This document shows, piece after piece, positions 47,123 through 57,895 of a stretch of 64,000 nucleotides of DNA (the stretch's first letter is position 1; every line of letters starts with the position of its first letter). Under the pieces are notes generated by a model, which was given only the letters and a program-made list of their open reading frames with translations, searched no databases and was not told where the DNA came from. The DNA comes from Hordeum vulgare subsp. vulgare (taxonomy: Eukaryota > Streptophyta > Magnoliopsida > Poales > Poaceae). The position numbers and the translations under genes are program-made. The stretch lies in contig NC_058524.1 of the NCBI RefSeq assembly GCF_904849725.1, forward strand, positions 355,133,823 to 355,197,822, read 5' to 3'.

Positions 47123-47138
47123 TGGCTCTGATACCAAT
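47123..47138 (-). other. Primer-binding site, outer copy, element F
   Basis: On the minus strand ATTGGTATCAGAGCCA follows the LTR directly. It is the initiator-methionine tRNA type and is intact. Confidence 0.92.
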
Positions 47139-49779
47139 TGAAAAGACCTCGATGACGCCTAGAGGGGGGTGAATAGGCTATTTAAAAACTTCTTCAGATT
47201 TGGCTTGAAACTAATGCGGAAATAAACTAAGAGGGTACTAGTCAAGCTCAAATCCTAAATGCACTAGGCACTGCAGCGTGTATCAACAACACGATCTACC
47301 AAGATGCACACAATACAGTTACTAACAAGCACAAGTAAGTTACACAAACTTACTTGAGCTATATCACATGACAAGTAGGTGAACAAGACAAGATACTAGA
47401 TCACACTATATCACACGATATATCAAAGGCTGCAAGTATGAACGTGTGGATATAGAAGGTATGCTTGAATGATTAATCTTGTACAAGAAATAGCCAACAC
47501 AATATAATGAGCACAAAAATATGCAATGTATGTATCCTGATGTTCACTTCCTGATGGCATAAACCACAAGTAACGCAAGTAAACCACAAGTAAGGAGTTA
47601 GGGTTAAGGATAACCAAGGTCACTGAGACAAAGATGTATCCTGATGTTCACTTCCTTGGAGGGAAGCTAGTCACCGTTAGAGAGGTGGATGTTACCACGA
47701 AGGCACACCAACGCCACGAAGGCTCACCCTATTCTCCCTTTGATATAACACCACGAAGGCGTTTCTCAACAACTAGTGGTAAGCCTTTGAGGTGGCTTCC
47801 AAACCCTCACAAACTTTTCCGGGGGGTAATCACATGGATTAATTCCTCTCTGAAGAACTCCTACCGCCTAGGAGTCTCCAACCTCCAAGAGTAACAAGAT
47901 CACGGGGAATGCTCAAAACTTGCTCAAATCTCAAATAGCTTGGGTTGAGAGGAGGAGAGGGAGACGATCTATCTTTTGATTGGAACAACTCTCAAAGGGG
48001 CTCATAAATGCTCTTGGGATCTAAGATTTGGTGTGAGGAAATGTGTGTGAGGTAGAAGTGTGTTCTTATGACGATAAGGCTGTGTTGGGCAACCCTCTCA
48101 CGAAGTGGGAGGGGGGTATTTATAGTGGGGAGAGAAAAACAGCCGTTGGGGACACTTTAAGTCACACAGGGTCCGGACGTCCGACAGTTTCTGGAAGTCC
48201 GGGCGTCCGCGAGGGGTCGTACGTCTGACAGGGGTCGGTCGTCCGAGGCCTGTAGATATCACTGAAAATACCGTGAATTGAACAGCGACCGGACGTCGGG
48301 AGAAGGCCAGAAATCTGAGTTATTCGACTCAAGTTCTTCTGGTGGGAGGTTCTGGATTTCCGAAAGGGGACGGACGTCCGGACCTCGGACATCCGGAGGG
48401 AGCCGGATATCCGAGTTATAGAAATCATGTTCTTCTGGTGCAGGGCTCCGGATTTCCGAAGCTGGTCGGTCGACCGGCCCTCGGATGTCCGGAGGGAGCC
48501 GGAAATCCGAGTTATAAGGCTCAAGTTCTTCTGGTGCAGGGCTCCGGATTTCCGAAGCCTGTCGGTCGTCCGACCCTTGACCGGCCCTCGGACGTCCAGA
48601 GGGAGCCGGAAGTCCGAGTTATAGGGCTCAAGTTTCTCTGGTGCATAGTTCGAGAATTCCGAAGCTGGTCGGATATCCGGGCCTCGGACGTCCGGAGGGA
48701 GCCGGAAGTCTGAGTTATATGGCTCTGATTTCTCTGGTATAGGATTCCGGATTTCCGAAGCAGTCGGTCGTCCGGCCATCGGATGTCCGGAGGAAGCCGG
48801 ATGTCCGAGGCACTGGTTCTGTTTTCAGATAACACCAGAGCAGTGGAGATGTGGTCTGAGCAGAACAGTGGAGATGTAGTTTGAGCAAGTTCATCGCAAA
48901 ACCTGTGATCCCGTCTTAATAGTGCGGGATCCCTAAAGACTCAAGAATCATAAAAGGGGTACTAATGATCCATACTTGAGTGTATACTTTTATTCGCTGA
49001 TCATCACTCCGCACAACTAACGTCAAAGGAACTGATACCTTTGAGTTAGCCCTTTCACTTGAGCTTGATGTTGTTGTTCCTTCTTGGCTCAAGTTGAAAG
49101 CAAGACATGATGAAGTCTTCAAGTAGCTCTCCGATACACAATGTGGAAATCCTAGCTTATGTATTCATCTTCATTTGTCCACCATGTGAACATCCACAAG
49201 AATCAAGCATGTAGTGCTCAGGAATGCTTATCTTGATCTTGTCCTTGTTTGCACATGAGCTTGTCCTTATCAACACATGATCATTAACAATAGTTTCAAT
49301 GATATATTCGTGATGATCCACTTGAACTTGCACACCACAATCTTGATGACGATCGCCACTTGACGTCATCCTTCATGGGTTGTATGAGATCTTCCTTTTG
49401 ACGCAAGCCCATGGAAGCACACCTAACCCCCACATAGGACTCTCACAAAGACCATGGGTTAGTACACAAACACGTAATGGACAATGCTTACCATACCATG
49501 GGATCACTTGATCCCTCTCGGTACATCTTATACGCTTTGTGTGTTGATCATCTTGATTTACTCTTTGTCTGAGATCTTGATCAACCTAGTGTCTCTATGA
49601 CCATTCTTTGGATAATACCTTAATACCATCTTGGTCATCATATAAACTCCTTGAACCCAACAGATGGACTTCAAGAAGTGCCTATGGACAAATCCTATAA
49701 ATATAACTTAAGGCAACCATTAGTCCATAGGAATTGTCATCAATTACCAAAACCACATATGGAGATATATGCTCTAACA
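47139..49779 (-). repeat. 5' LTR of element F (outer copy)
   Basis: The LTR is 2641 bp with a minus-strand TATAAATA at about 48117-48124. It differs from the middle copy by roughly 1% plus an extra segment of about 27-36 bp near 47534-47570 that copies nearby sequence. The outer end reads TGTTAGAGC on the minus strand, followed by ACCAC. Confidence 0.92.
48174..48812 (-). repeat. CCGGA/TCCGG-rich tandem array within F LTR (outer copy)
   Basis: This is the counterpart of 40062-40700 with the same unit order and scattered C-to-T or G-to-A changes at CpG sites. Confidence 0.85.
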
Positions 49780-50600
49780 ACCACTTCTAGGGAAGATCGA
49801 TAGATCAACTTGGCCAAAGAAAACACATAGGTTGGAAATCATCACATCCCTATATAAGTCACACACAATAAAGTTTAGAAAAGACTCAATTACTTTCAAT
49901 GAATAATTTGATCACAAACCAATAAATCATCGGATCCCAACAAACACACCACAAAAATATATTACATCGTAATAGAGATCTGAAGAGAACATGGTATTGA
50001 AGATCAAATAGAGAGAAGAAGCCATCTAGCTAATCACTATTGACCCGTAGGTCTATGGTAGACTACTCACACATCATCGAAGATGCGACAAGTTTGATGT
50101 AGAAGCACTCCATCATGGATTCCCCCACTAGCAGCGTGCCGGAAAATGCCTCCAAATGGGATAGCGAAAGAACAGATACTTGCGGTGGTGGAACATTTGT
50201 TTCGGGTGACTCTTTGCTGGTTCGCAATATTTGGTAATTTATATCATTGGCATTAGGTCAGACAGAGCCACGAGGGGCCCATAAGACATCAAGGCGCATC
50301 ATACCCCTTAGGCGTGCCCTTTTGTCTTTTTGTATCCTCGCATGTCTTCTGGTCCTCCCCCAAAGCTTCTAGGGACTCTTCTGGTTCAAAAAAATCGTAA
50401 AAAAGTTCCTTCAAGTTTGTACTTCATTTATATTGATTTTCCGTAAAACCAAAAACAGGGGGAAAATGACAGCTGGCACTTGGTACTGGGTTACTAGGTA
50501 GTTCCCAACAAGTGATATAAAATTGCATATAAAGTATCCAAGATTGATAATATAATAGCATGAAACAATAAAAAATTATAGATATGTTGTAGATGTATCA
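49780..50600 (-). repeat. 5' LTR of element E, outer part
   Basis: On the minus strand the LTR starts TGATACATCTACAACAT at 50600, a decayed form of TGATACGTCTCCAACGT. TATAAATT lies at about 50236-50243. It joins 38037 on the other side of F after removal of the ACCAC duplication. Confidence 0.85.
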
Positions 50601-52036
50601 CAGTTGACGGAGTAGATGAAGTGGCCGGGGAAGATGACGATAATGCTGGTGATGAGATGGTGTTGGACGAAGACGAAGAGGGTGGACATCAAAGACGACG
50701 GCTATGGGCGTACTAGCGGCTGCGAAAGAAGAGATACAATGACAACCTTCGGAGTCTACAGTTGTAGCTAGGTTAGGAGCGCGGTTGCGGTGCTCCAAGT
50801 AGGTGAGGAACCCAACAGTGTGACAAAGACCGAGTGCAGACGATGGTGTTCCTGCGCCAAGGAAGGCGACGCGGTGCATATCACGTAGAAGTCAGCGTCG
50901 GAGATGGCAGAGGGGACCGCGTGTCTTAGCGCTAGGGCCCAAAGGTGCGACACAGTGGTAGCGTGCGTCTTGGGGTGACGCCGGAAAGTCCTCAGGTCGG
51001 CAGCTTGGTCCGCGTGCCATGGTACTAAGCCACAAAGGGGCGACATGGCGGCGGTGAGTGAGTCGATGCAACCATGGGGATGATCTCAGGGCAAGGCAAT
51101 GGTGTCGGGCGGCGGCACGCGGGTTGGTGCAACTATGGGGAAGACCTCGGGACAAGGCAACGGTCGGCGGAGCTGCGAGGAGACCCGCTAGGAACTGACG
51201 CTGCAGCTTGTCGGGGTGCTGCAACGACAGCATGTGGCTCGATAGGTAGAAGAGCATGCTGGACCAAGGTAAGAGTCTTCACAAGACCTACGGAGGAGCG
51301 CACAATTGATGGGCTAGATCGGTCCCATGACACAGATGTTGCAGATTGCGGGTTGGCATATGATCAATCTAATCAAGCACGTGGTCGGGGTTGCCGGTCG
51401 ATGGAGGAGGGGCGTGGACGGGTCGAAGCTGAAGATGGTGACAATGATCGACATAGTGCAACGTGCAGACGAGCGCATTAGCACAGGCACTTGAGCAGCA
51501 AAGCCCAAGCGACCAAAGCAGCAGTGCCACCAAGCATCTAGGCCCGAGGGGCGAACATAGGTCATGCGGGAGGCAATCATACATACGTGGTGGAGGCGGT
51601 AGGTGACGAATGAGTCCCACAAGGAGTACGGCGGTGACGGCTGGCGTAGAGAGATGCATGATAGACGCGTGGACGACAGCTACGGCGGGCCATCGCGTTG
51701 CACGAGGTTGCCGTGCCGGCCAATATGCTGGATCATTGAGCTAGTGTGAGAGTAGAGGCACTCAGGGGCGACAACATAGTTGGGCGACCCAACCCGATCT
51801 TAGAATGAAGAAACCAAAAAATATCGATCAATGCGACCCACGAGAGAGAGAGAACCCCGAATCAAAGGATTAGGAAAAGGACTCTCTAGGCAGCCTATCA
51901 AAGTTGGATTGGTATATCAATGCTAGGTACGTCTGTCGCGGTCCCCGGTGGCGATTATAGAGATTGATCATCCCGGGGACGGCGTAGTGCGAAAGCGCGG
52001 CGGTTAGGTTTTTGGATTGAGGCTAGGCTGATATCA
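50601..52036 (-). repeat. GC-rich decayed sequence, probably the internal part of a small Copia element
   Basis: No domain could be read. Minus-strand ORFs are short and rich in Pro, Arg, His and Leu, as expected of random GC-rich sequence. It lies directly inside the LTR at 52037-52258 and next to a primer-like site, so a decayed 5' internal region is the simplest reading. An unrelated gene fragment is not excluded. Confidence 0.35.
52026..52036 (-). other. Possible primer-binding site next to the 222-bp LTR
   Basis: On the minus strand TGATATCAGCC resembles the initiator-methionine tRNA site TGGTATCAGAGCC with one substitution and a two-base gap, and it directly follows the LTR end CA. Confidence 0.5.
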
Positions 52037-52258
52037 TGTAGAATGAATATCCAGGAAGATTGACGTAATCCGATGGATGTACCATTGAGTCTCAAGGGCT
52101 AATATATATAGAGTACGGGCAACAAGCCCCGCGTAGAGATAACGTAAGATTCTTATAGAAAATAATATAATCAATCTTAACAAATCCTAGATTAAGAAAA
52201 TAGAAAGACAATATATTCTATATAACAGGAAATCACTAAACAAATGTCTATCTCTACA
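52037..52258 (-). repeat. Short Copia-type LTR (222 bp)
   Basis: On the minus strand it runs from TGTAGAGATAG to CATTCTACA, so it has TG...CA ends with inverted TGTAGA/TCTACA termini. A TATATATA box lies at 52103-52110. The second LTR was not found in the window. Confidence 0.6.
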
Positions 52259-52418
52259 TTTTAATTTGCAGACTTCCTAAAACATCTCTGTCACGGGATG
52301 TCCTAAAACTTATGAATTAAAGTCCGATGGCAGTAAAACTGATCTGCCAAAAATCTTATGGTGACTACTTACATGTGAAGCTCAAACACGCTCGCTAAAT
52401 ACAAAGCTATACGCTAGA
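52259..52418 (-). other. Probable 3' UTR of the sugar transporter gene
   Basis: About 160 bp lie between the TAG stop and the nearest LTR. No clear AATAAA was seen on the minus strand, so the poly(A) site is undefined and could lie in the LTR. Confidence 0.45.
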
Positions 52419-54045
52419 CTAAACGCCATGAGTTCTGCGATTGCTGCCGCCTTCCTGGATGACGTATTTGCTCCAAAACCAGTGTCGGCTCCAGATGAGG
52501 TTCATCTCGTCGATGGGAACCCCCTTGGTCTCTGGCAGGAAGAGGGCGATGAAGGTGGTCATGATGACCATCCACGCCGCGAAGAAGTAGAAGAGGCCGA
52601 ACTTGAGGTGACAAAGCATGGTGAGGAACGCCTGCCCAATGATGAAGGTGAGCGTCATGTTGACGCAAACGGCAATGCTCTGCCCTGCCGATCTGATCTC
52701 CAGCGCGAACACCTCGCTGGGTACGAGCCAGCCCAGCGGCCCCCATGACCATGCGAACCCAGCAACATAGAGGCAGATGAATAGCACCAACAACATGGCA
52801 TAGGAGCGTGACATCTCCCCCTCGCCCGTGGTGCCAAACTGGAGAGCGATCAGAGTCCCCACCACTATTTGCGACACGAACATTTGTGTACCACCCTGGA
52901 GGAATAGGGCCCTGCGTCCGAGCCGGTCCACGGAGATGATGGAGACTATGGTGGCGAACATGTTGACGAGCCCCGTTATGACGGCGGACATGAGCGAGGC
53001 GTCACCGCCGAAGCCAATTGTGAGGAACAACACAGGCGCGTAGAACATGATGACATTGATACCGGTGAGCTGCTGGAAGAAAGGGATGAGCACGGCAATC
53101 GTCAGCTGGGGACGGTACTTGCGCTCGAGGATGTTCCGCCAAGGGTGCTCGATGGCATTGGCCTCTTCGCTGGCGGCCACCATGTCGTCGTACTCGTCGT
53201 GCACGTCTGAGGTTCCCCTGACCTTGACCAGCACCTTCTTGGCTTCCGCAGTGTAGCCGCGGGCGATGAGGGAGTTGGGAGTGTCCGGCAGGGCGAGCGC
53301 GCCAAGGGTAATTATAAGCGCCGGGACGCCAGCAAGGCCAAGGCCGATGCGCCAGCCCCAACCGCCCTCGATGCTAACGGTGGCGTAGTTGATGAGATTG
53401 GCGGAGAGGATGCCAATGGTAGTCATGAGCTGGAAGCCAATGTTGAGCATGCCCCGGAGGTTCGCCGGTGCCATCTCCGAGAGATAGAGAGGGACGGACT
53501 GGTTGGCGAAGCCTACGCCGATGCCGAGCAGGATGCGACCGAGGATCAACATCATCACGTTCGTGGCGGCACCGTTGAGGGCCGAGCCTGCAAGGAAGGT
53601 GATTCCACCACAGAACATGGACCACTTCCGGCCGAAGATGCGTGTCACCGACGCTGCGAGGAACGATGTTGCCAGGGCTGCCAGGTACAGTGAGGATGTG
53701 AACAGCGTCAGCAGCTGGCTGTCGAACTTGCAGTACTGGTTCTTTTCCTTGTTTGCCTTGGCCTGGGCATACACCGACGGAAAGAACTCGCTCAAGAACG
53801 AGTCCATGGACGTCACACCACCTTCATGGGAAGGAATCCACATATTTTTCACTCTATAATTGACAGTTAGATGTATTTCATTTCATTATTTGAATGAAGC
53901 AATGGGTAGTACCGGAGATGCCGATGTCATAGCCGAAGATGAGGCCACCAGAGGAGGCGACGAGGCAGGAGAAAAAGACGAAGGCCGTCATGTGGCCAGG
54001 GTACACCTTGCCCCCAGAGGAACTTACCACCACGCCCCCCGCCAT
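52419..54045 (-). CDS. Sugar transport protein, STP/MST family monosaccharide-H+ symporter (two exons)
   Basis: It imports hexoses with protons across the plasma membrane (family knowledge). Exon 1 is 54045-53913 and exon 2 is 53821-52419, with a 91-bp GT/AG intron that splits a Gly codon after GYDIGIS. The product is 511 aa, the usual STP length, with no defects. The MAGG start at 54045 fits the family better than the upstream ATG at 54066. Visible motifs are [12 protein letters not shown] (proton-coupling Asp40), [63 protein letters not shown] and [11 protein letters not shown]; twelve hydrophobic spans are expected. Cys residues in QYCKFDS and TMLCHLKFG match the pair that forms the lid disulfide in Arabidopsis STP10. 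The substrate (glucose, galactose or other) cannot be told from sequence. It is the only intact host gene in the window. Confidence 0.96.
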
Positions 54046-54145
54046 CTCTGAGAACAGGCCAGACAACGGTGATGGACGGAAGAGACCACAGGAAGAGGAA
54101 GAAGAGATGAGGTGCGTAGCCCATTCTTAGAGGCGGCAATAGCTT

Positions 54146-54152
54146 CTTTATA
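54146..54152 (-). promoter_or_regulatory. TATA box of the sugar transporter gene
   Basis: TATAAAG on the minus strand lies about 100 bp upstream of the ATG, a normal distance for a plant gene with a short 5' UTR. Confidence 0.6.
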
Positions 54153-54516
54153 GCACCAAGAGTGGCAAACCCTGTCCAGTGGATGCACTCATGGATGAGA
54201 ATGAAAGCTACCTATTTATGAACTCTACTTTCTTGCAGTGGAACTTCGAGCTAAAATTAGTGCATCACTATTCTTCAGTTTGCTTCGCATAAGTGTAAGC
54301 ATTTTTCTATCCATATTTAGTATGTAGGAGTGCTATTTCTTTGAATGAAATATGTCATTAATACAGTCAAAGCGGTAGACGAAGAAACTGACAAGTGATA
54401 AACTTGGTTATGTGATTAATAAAAGCTAACAATAACTAGTAGAATGCAGTGCATTATCATGTTAATGAGGAGCATGCTACAGACATCACCATAACACAAG
54501 TCCATTTGACAAGTGA

Positions 54517-54539
54517 CACGTGCGACATCTACTTGACGT
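54517..54539 (-). promoter_or_regulatory. G-box and TGACGT motif upstream of the sugar transporter gene
   Basis: CACGTG (54517-54522) and TGACGT (54534-54539) lie about 470-495 bp upstream of the ATG. Both are bZIP-type binding motifs, so regulation by ABA or stress-related bZIP factors is possible, but short motifs occur by chance. Confidence 0.35.
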
Positions 54540-54559
54540 AAATAAAGGTAAATCCTCTC

Positions 54560-54884
54560 CTTTACACGTCTTAACTTAACCCTTCAAGGATGGGATGCTA
54601 CTTGACACCCCGGTGTGCACACGTAGGTATTGTCGTAGCTTCACGGATGACGAGGAGGAGTACAAGAGCCAATGAAGACCTATACCATTGACGGCGTAAT
54701 GGCCCCTCGTTATACCAAAGCGTAGGAAACCGTTCTTCAAGACATTTGGGGGCCGGCTTGCGGCAGCCGGCCTGCCCGGTCGTCACGCCGCCGGACAATT
54801 CAGGACAGCTGGCCCGTCCGGTTGGCCCCAACGACACCCGGTGGGTCAGTGCCCATCACATCCTTCCGTACCAACGTACGACGA
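54560..54884 (+). other. Unassigned sequence between gene promoter and LTR fragment
   Basis: No ORF or repeat family was recognised. It contains a GC-rich hairpin, GGCCGGC (54751-54757) with GCCGGCC (54766-54772). Confidence 0.4.
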
Positions 54885-56072
54885 TGATGACCCACAAGTA
54901 TAGGGGATCAATCGTAGTTCTTTCGATAAGTAAGAGTGTCGAACCCAACGAGGAGCAGAAGGATCTGACAAGTGGTTTTCAGCAAGGAAATATCTGCAAG
55001 AAGTGAAATTATCGGTAACAAGTGATTGTGTGGTGAGATGATTCATAGCAAGCAACAAGTAACAAAAGTAGCAACGGTGCAGCAAAGTGGCTCAATCCCT
55101 TTTGTAGCAAGGGACAAGCCTGGACAAAGTCTTATAGGAGGAAAAACACTCCCGAGGACACACGGGAATTTTTGTCATGCTAGTTTTCATCATGTTCATA
55201 TGATTCGCGTTCGTTACTTTGCTAGTTTGATATGTGGGTGGACCGACGCTTGGGTACTTCCCTTACTTGGACAAGCATCCCACTTATGATTAACCCCTCT
55301 CGCAAGCATCCGCAACTATGAAAGAAGAATTAAGATAAAGTCTAACCATAGCATTAAACTAGTGGATCCAAATCAGCCCCTTACGAAGCAATGCATAAAC
55401 TAGGGTTTAAGCTTCTGTCACTCTAGCAACCCATCATCTACTTACTACTTCCCAATGCCTTCCTCTAGGCCCAAATAATGGTGAAGTGTTATGTAGTCGA
55501 CGTTCACATAACACCACTAGAGGAAAAACAACATACAACACATCGAATTACCGAACGAATACCAAATTCACATGACTACTATTAGCATGACTTATCCCAT
55601 GTCCTCAGGAACAAAAGTAACTACTCACAAAGCATAATCATATTCATGACCAGAGAGGTAATGAGTAGCATCAAGGATCTGAACATAAACTCTTCCACCA
55701 AACAATCCAACTAGCATCAACTACAAAGAGTAATCAACACTACTAGCAACCTTACAAGTACCAATCGGAGTCGCGAGACGGAGATTGGTTACAAGTGATG
55801 AACTAGGGTTTGGATATGAGGTGGTGCTGATGAAGATGTTGATGGTGACGAGTCCCCTCCGATGAGAGGAGTGTTGGTGATCACGATCGCGACGATTTCC
55901 CCCTCTAGGAGGGAAGTTTCCCTGGTAGGATCGTCCTGCCGGAGCTCTAGATTGGTTCTGCTCAAGTTCCGCCTCGTGGCGGTGCCGAATCCACGAAAAA
56001 TCTCCTCCCTGATTTTTTCCTGGACGAAACCCTTCATATAAAATAATAGGGGGGGTCAGTGGGCCAGCAGGA
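54885..56072 (-). repeat. Partial Gypsy LTR (minus strand), cut by element H
   Basis: On the minus strand it ends CTATACTTGTGGGTCATCA, the characteristic 3' end of an abundant Triticeae Gypsy LTR (Sabrina/WHAM group, from memory). It contains the GTGTCGAAC/GGGTTCGACACTC and TGCTCCTCGTTGGG blocks known from that LTR. The 5' part is missing because element H begins at 56073; it should resume beyond the window after H. No internal region or primer site follows at 54884, so this is a solo or truncated LTR. Confidence 0.78.
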
Positions 56073-57883
56073 TGTTAGGGAACGTCGCAAGGGAAACAAA
56101 AATTTTCCTACGCGCACGAAGACCTATCATGGTGATGTCCATCTACGAGAGGGGATGAGTGATCTACGTACCCTTGTAGATCGTACAGCAGAAGCGTTAG
56201 TGAACGCGGTTGATGTAGTGGAACGTCCTCACGTCCCTCGATCCGCCCCGCGAACAATCCCGCGATCAGTCCCACGATCTAGTACCGAACGGACGGCACC
56301 TCCGCGTTCAGCACACGTACAACTCGACGATGATCTCGGCCTTCTTGATCCAGCAAGAGAGACGGAGAGGTAGAAGAGTTCTCCGGCAGCGTGACGGCGC
56401 TCCGGAGGTTGGTGATGATCTTGTCTCAGCAGGGCTCCGCCCGAGCTCCGCAGAAACGCGATCTAGAGGAAAAACTATGGAGGTATGTGGTCGGGCAGCC
56501 GTGAGAAAGTCGTCTCAAATCAGCCCTAAAACCTCCGTATATATAGGTGGGAGGGAGGGGAGGAGGCAGCCTCAAAACCTAAAGGTTTGGCCGAAATTGG
56601 AGGTGGAGGAGTCCTACTCCAATCCTACTTGGAGTAGGATTCCACCTTCCCACTTGGAAACTCTTTCCACCTTGTGTTTTTTCCTTCTCAAACCTTATGG
56701 GCCTTAGTGGGAACTTATTCCAGCCCACTAGGGGCTGGTTTATCTCTTCCCATAGCCCATGAGACCCCTTGGGGCGTGACACCCCTCCCGATGGTCCCCG
56801 GCACCCCTCCCGGCACTCCCGGTACACTACCGATGAGCCCGAAACTTTTCCGGTAATGCACGAAAACCTTCCGGTAACCAAATGAGGTCATCCTATATAT
56901 CAATCTTCGTTTCCGGACCATTCCGTAAACCCTCGTGACGTCCGTGATCTCATCCGGGACTCCGAACAACATTCGGTAACCAACCATATAACTCAAATAC
57001 GCATAAAACAACGTCGAACCTTAAGTGTGCAGACCCTGCGGGTTCGAGAACTATGTAGACATGACCGGAGAGACTCCTCGGTCAATATCCAATAGCGGGA
57101 CCTGGATGCCCATATTGGATCCTACATATTCTACGAAGATCTTATCGTTTGAACCTCAGTGCCAAGGATTCATATAATCCCGTATGTCATTCCCTTTGTC
57201 CTTCGGTATGTTACTTGCCCGAGATTCGATCGTCAGTATCCGTATACCTATTTCAATCTCGTTTACTGGCAAGTCTCTTTACTCGTTCCGTAATACAAGA
57301 TCCCGCAACTTACACTAAGTTACATTGCTTGCAAGGCTTGTGTGTGATGTTGTATTACCGAGTGGGCCCCGAGATACCTCTCCGTTCACACGGAGTGACA
57401 AATCCCAGTCTTGATCCATACTAACTCAACTAACACCTTCGGAGATACCTGTAGAGCATCTTTATAGTCACCCAGTTACGTTGCGACGTTTGATACACAC
57501 AAAGCATTCCTCCGGTGTCAGTGAGTTATATGATCTCATGGTCATAGGAATAAATACTTGACACGCAGAAAACAGTAGCAACAAAATGACACGATCAACA
57601 TGCTACGTCTATTAGTTTGGGTCTAGTCCATCACATGATCCTCCTAATGATGTGATCCCGTTATCAAGTGACAACACTTGCCTATGGCCAGGAAACCTTG
57701 ACCATCTTTGATTAACGAGCTAGTCAACTAGAGGCTTACTAGGGACAGTGTTTTGTCTATGTATCCACACAAGTATTGTGTTTCCAATCAATACAATTAT
57801 AGCATGGATAATAAACGATTATCATGAACTAAGAAATATAATAATAACTAATTTATTATTGCCTCTAGGGCATATTTCCAACA
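56073..57883 (-). repeat. 3' LTR of element H
   Basis: The LTR is 1811 bp. On the minus strand it starts TGTTGGAAATATGCCCTAG and ends TTCCCTAACA. TATATATA lies at 56538-56545. The purine tract CAAGTGGGAGAC lies just outside at 57884-57895 and is intact. Confidence 0.94.
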
Positions 57884-57895
57884 GTCTCCCACTTG

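Larger units (their letters stand above)
38038..49779 (-). mobile_element. Compound SIRE/Maximus-like Copia element F (three LTR copies)
   Basis: The plus-strand order is partial LTR (38038-38458), partial gag with primer site (38459-39052), full LTR (39053-41666), internal region with gag (41667-47138), full LTR (47139-49779). The whole block is flanked by the 5-bp duplication ACCAC (38033-38037 and 49780-49784), which shows that one insertion event defined both outer ends. The primer site TTGGTATCAGAGCCA is present twice. LTRs end in the pyrimidine tract typical of the SIRE/Maximus lineage and start TGTTAGAGCATATATCTCC. Only gag is encoded, with no integrase, polymerase or RNase H, so the element is non-autonomous. 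Confidence 0.9.
27051..50600 (-). mobile_element. Athila-like Gypsy remnant E (5' LTR, primer site and gag only), split by G and F
   Basis: Read on the minus strand, an LTR starts TGATACATCTACAACAT at 50600 and runs through 49780. It resumes at 38037 after the insertion of F and ends near 37325. It is followed by a degenerate primer site (37299-37316) and an Athila-type gag that is itself split by element G. The gag reading frame continues correctly across the G insertion point. Sequence from 27051 to about 27890 looks like the decayed C-terminal part of gag. Protease, polymerase and the 3' LTR are absent, so the left end is a deletion or recombination breakpoint. Confidence 0.82.

Noticed and set aside
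50598..51659. Several ORFs of 66-135 aa in the GC-rich stretch 50601-52036
   Set aside because: They overlap on both strands, show no recognisable motif and have biased Pro/Arg/His composition typical of random GC-rich sequence.
52428..52748. Plus-strand ORFs opposite the sugar transporter
   Set aside because: They are antisense shadows of GC-rich coding sequence; the minus strand has full-length STP homology.
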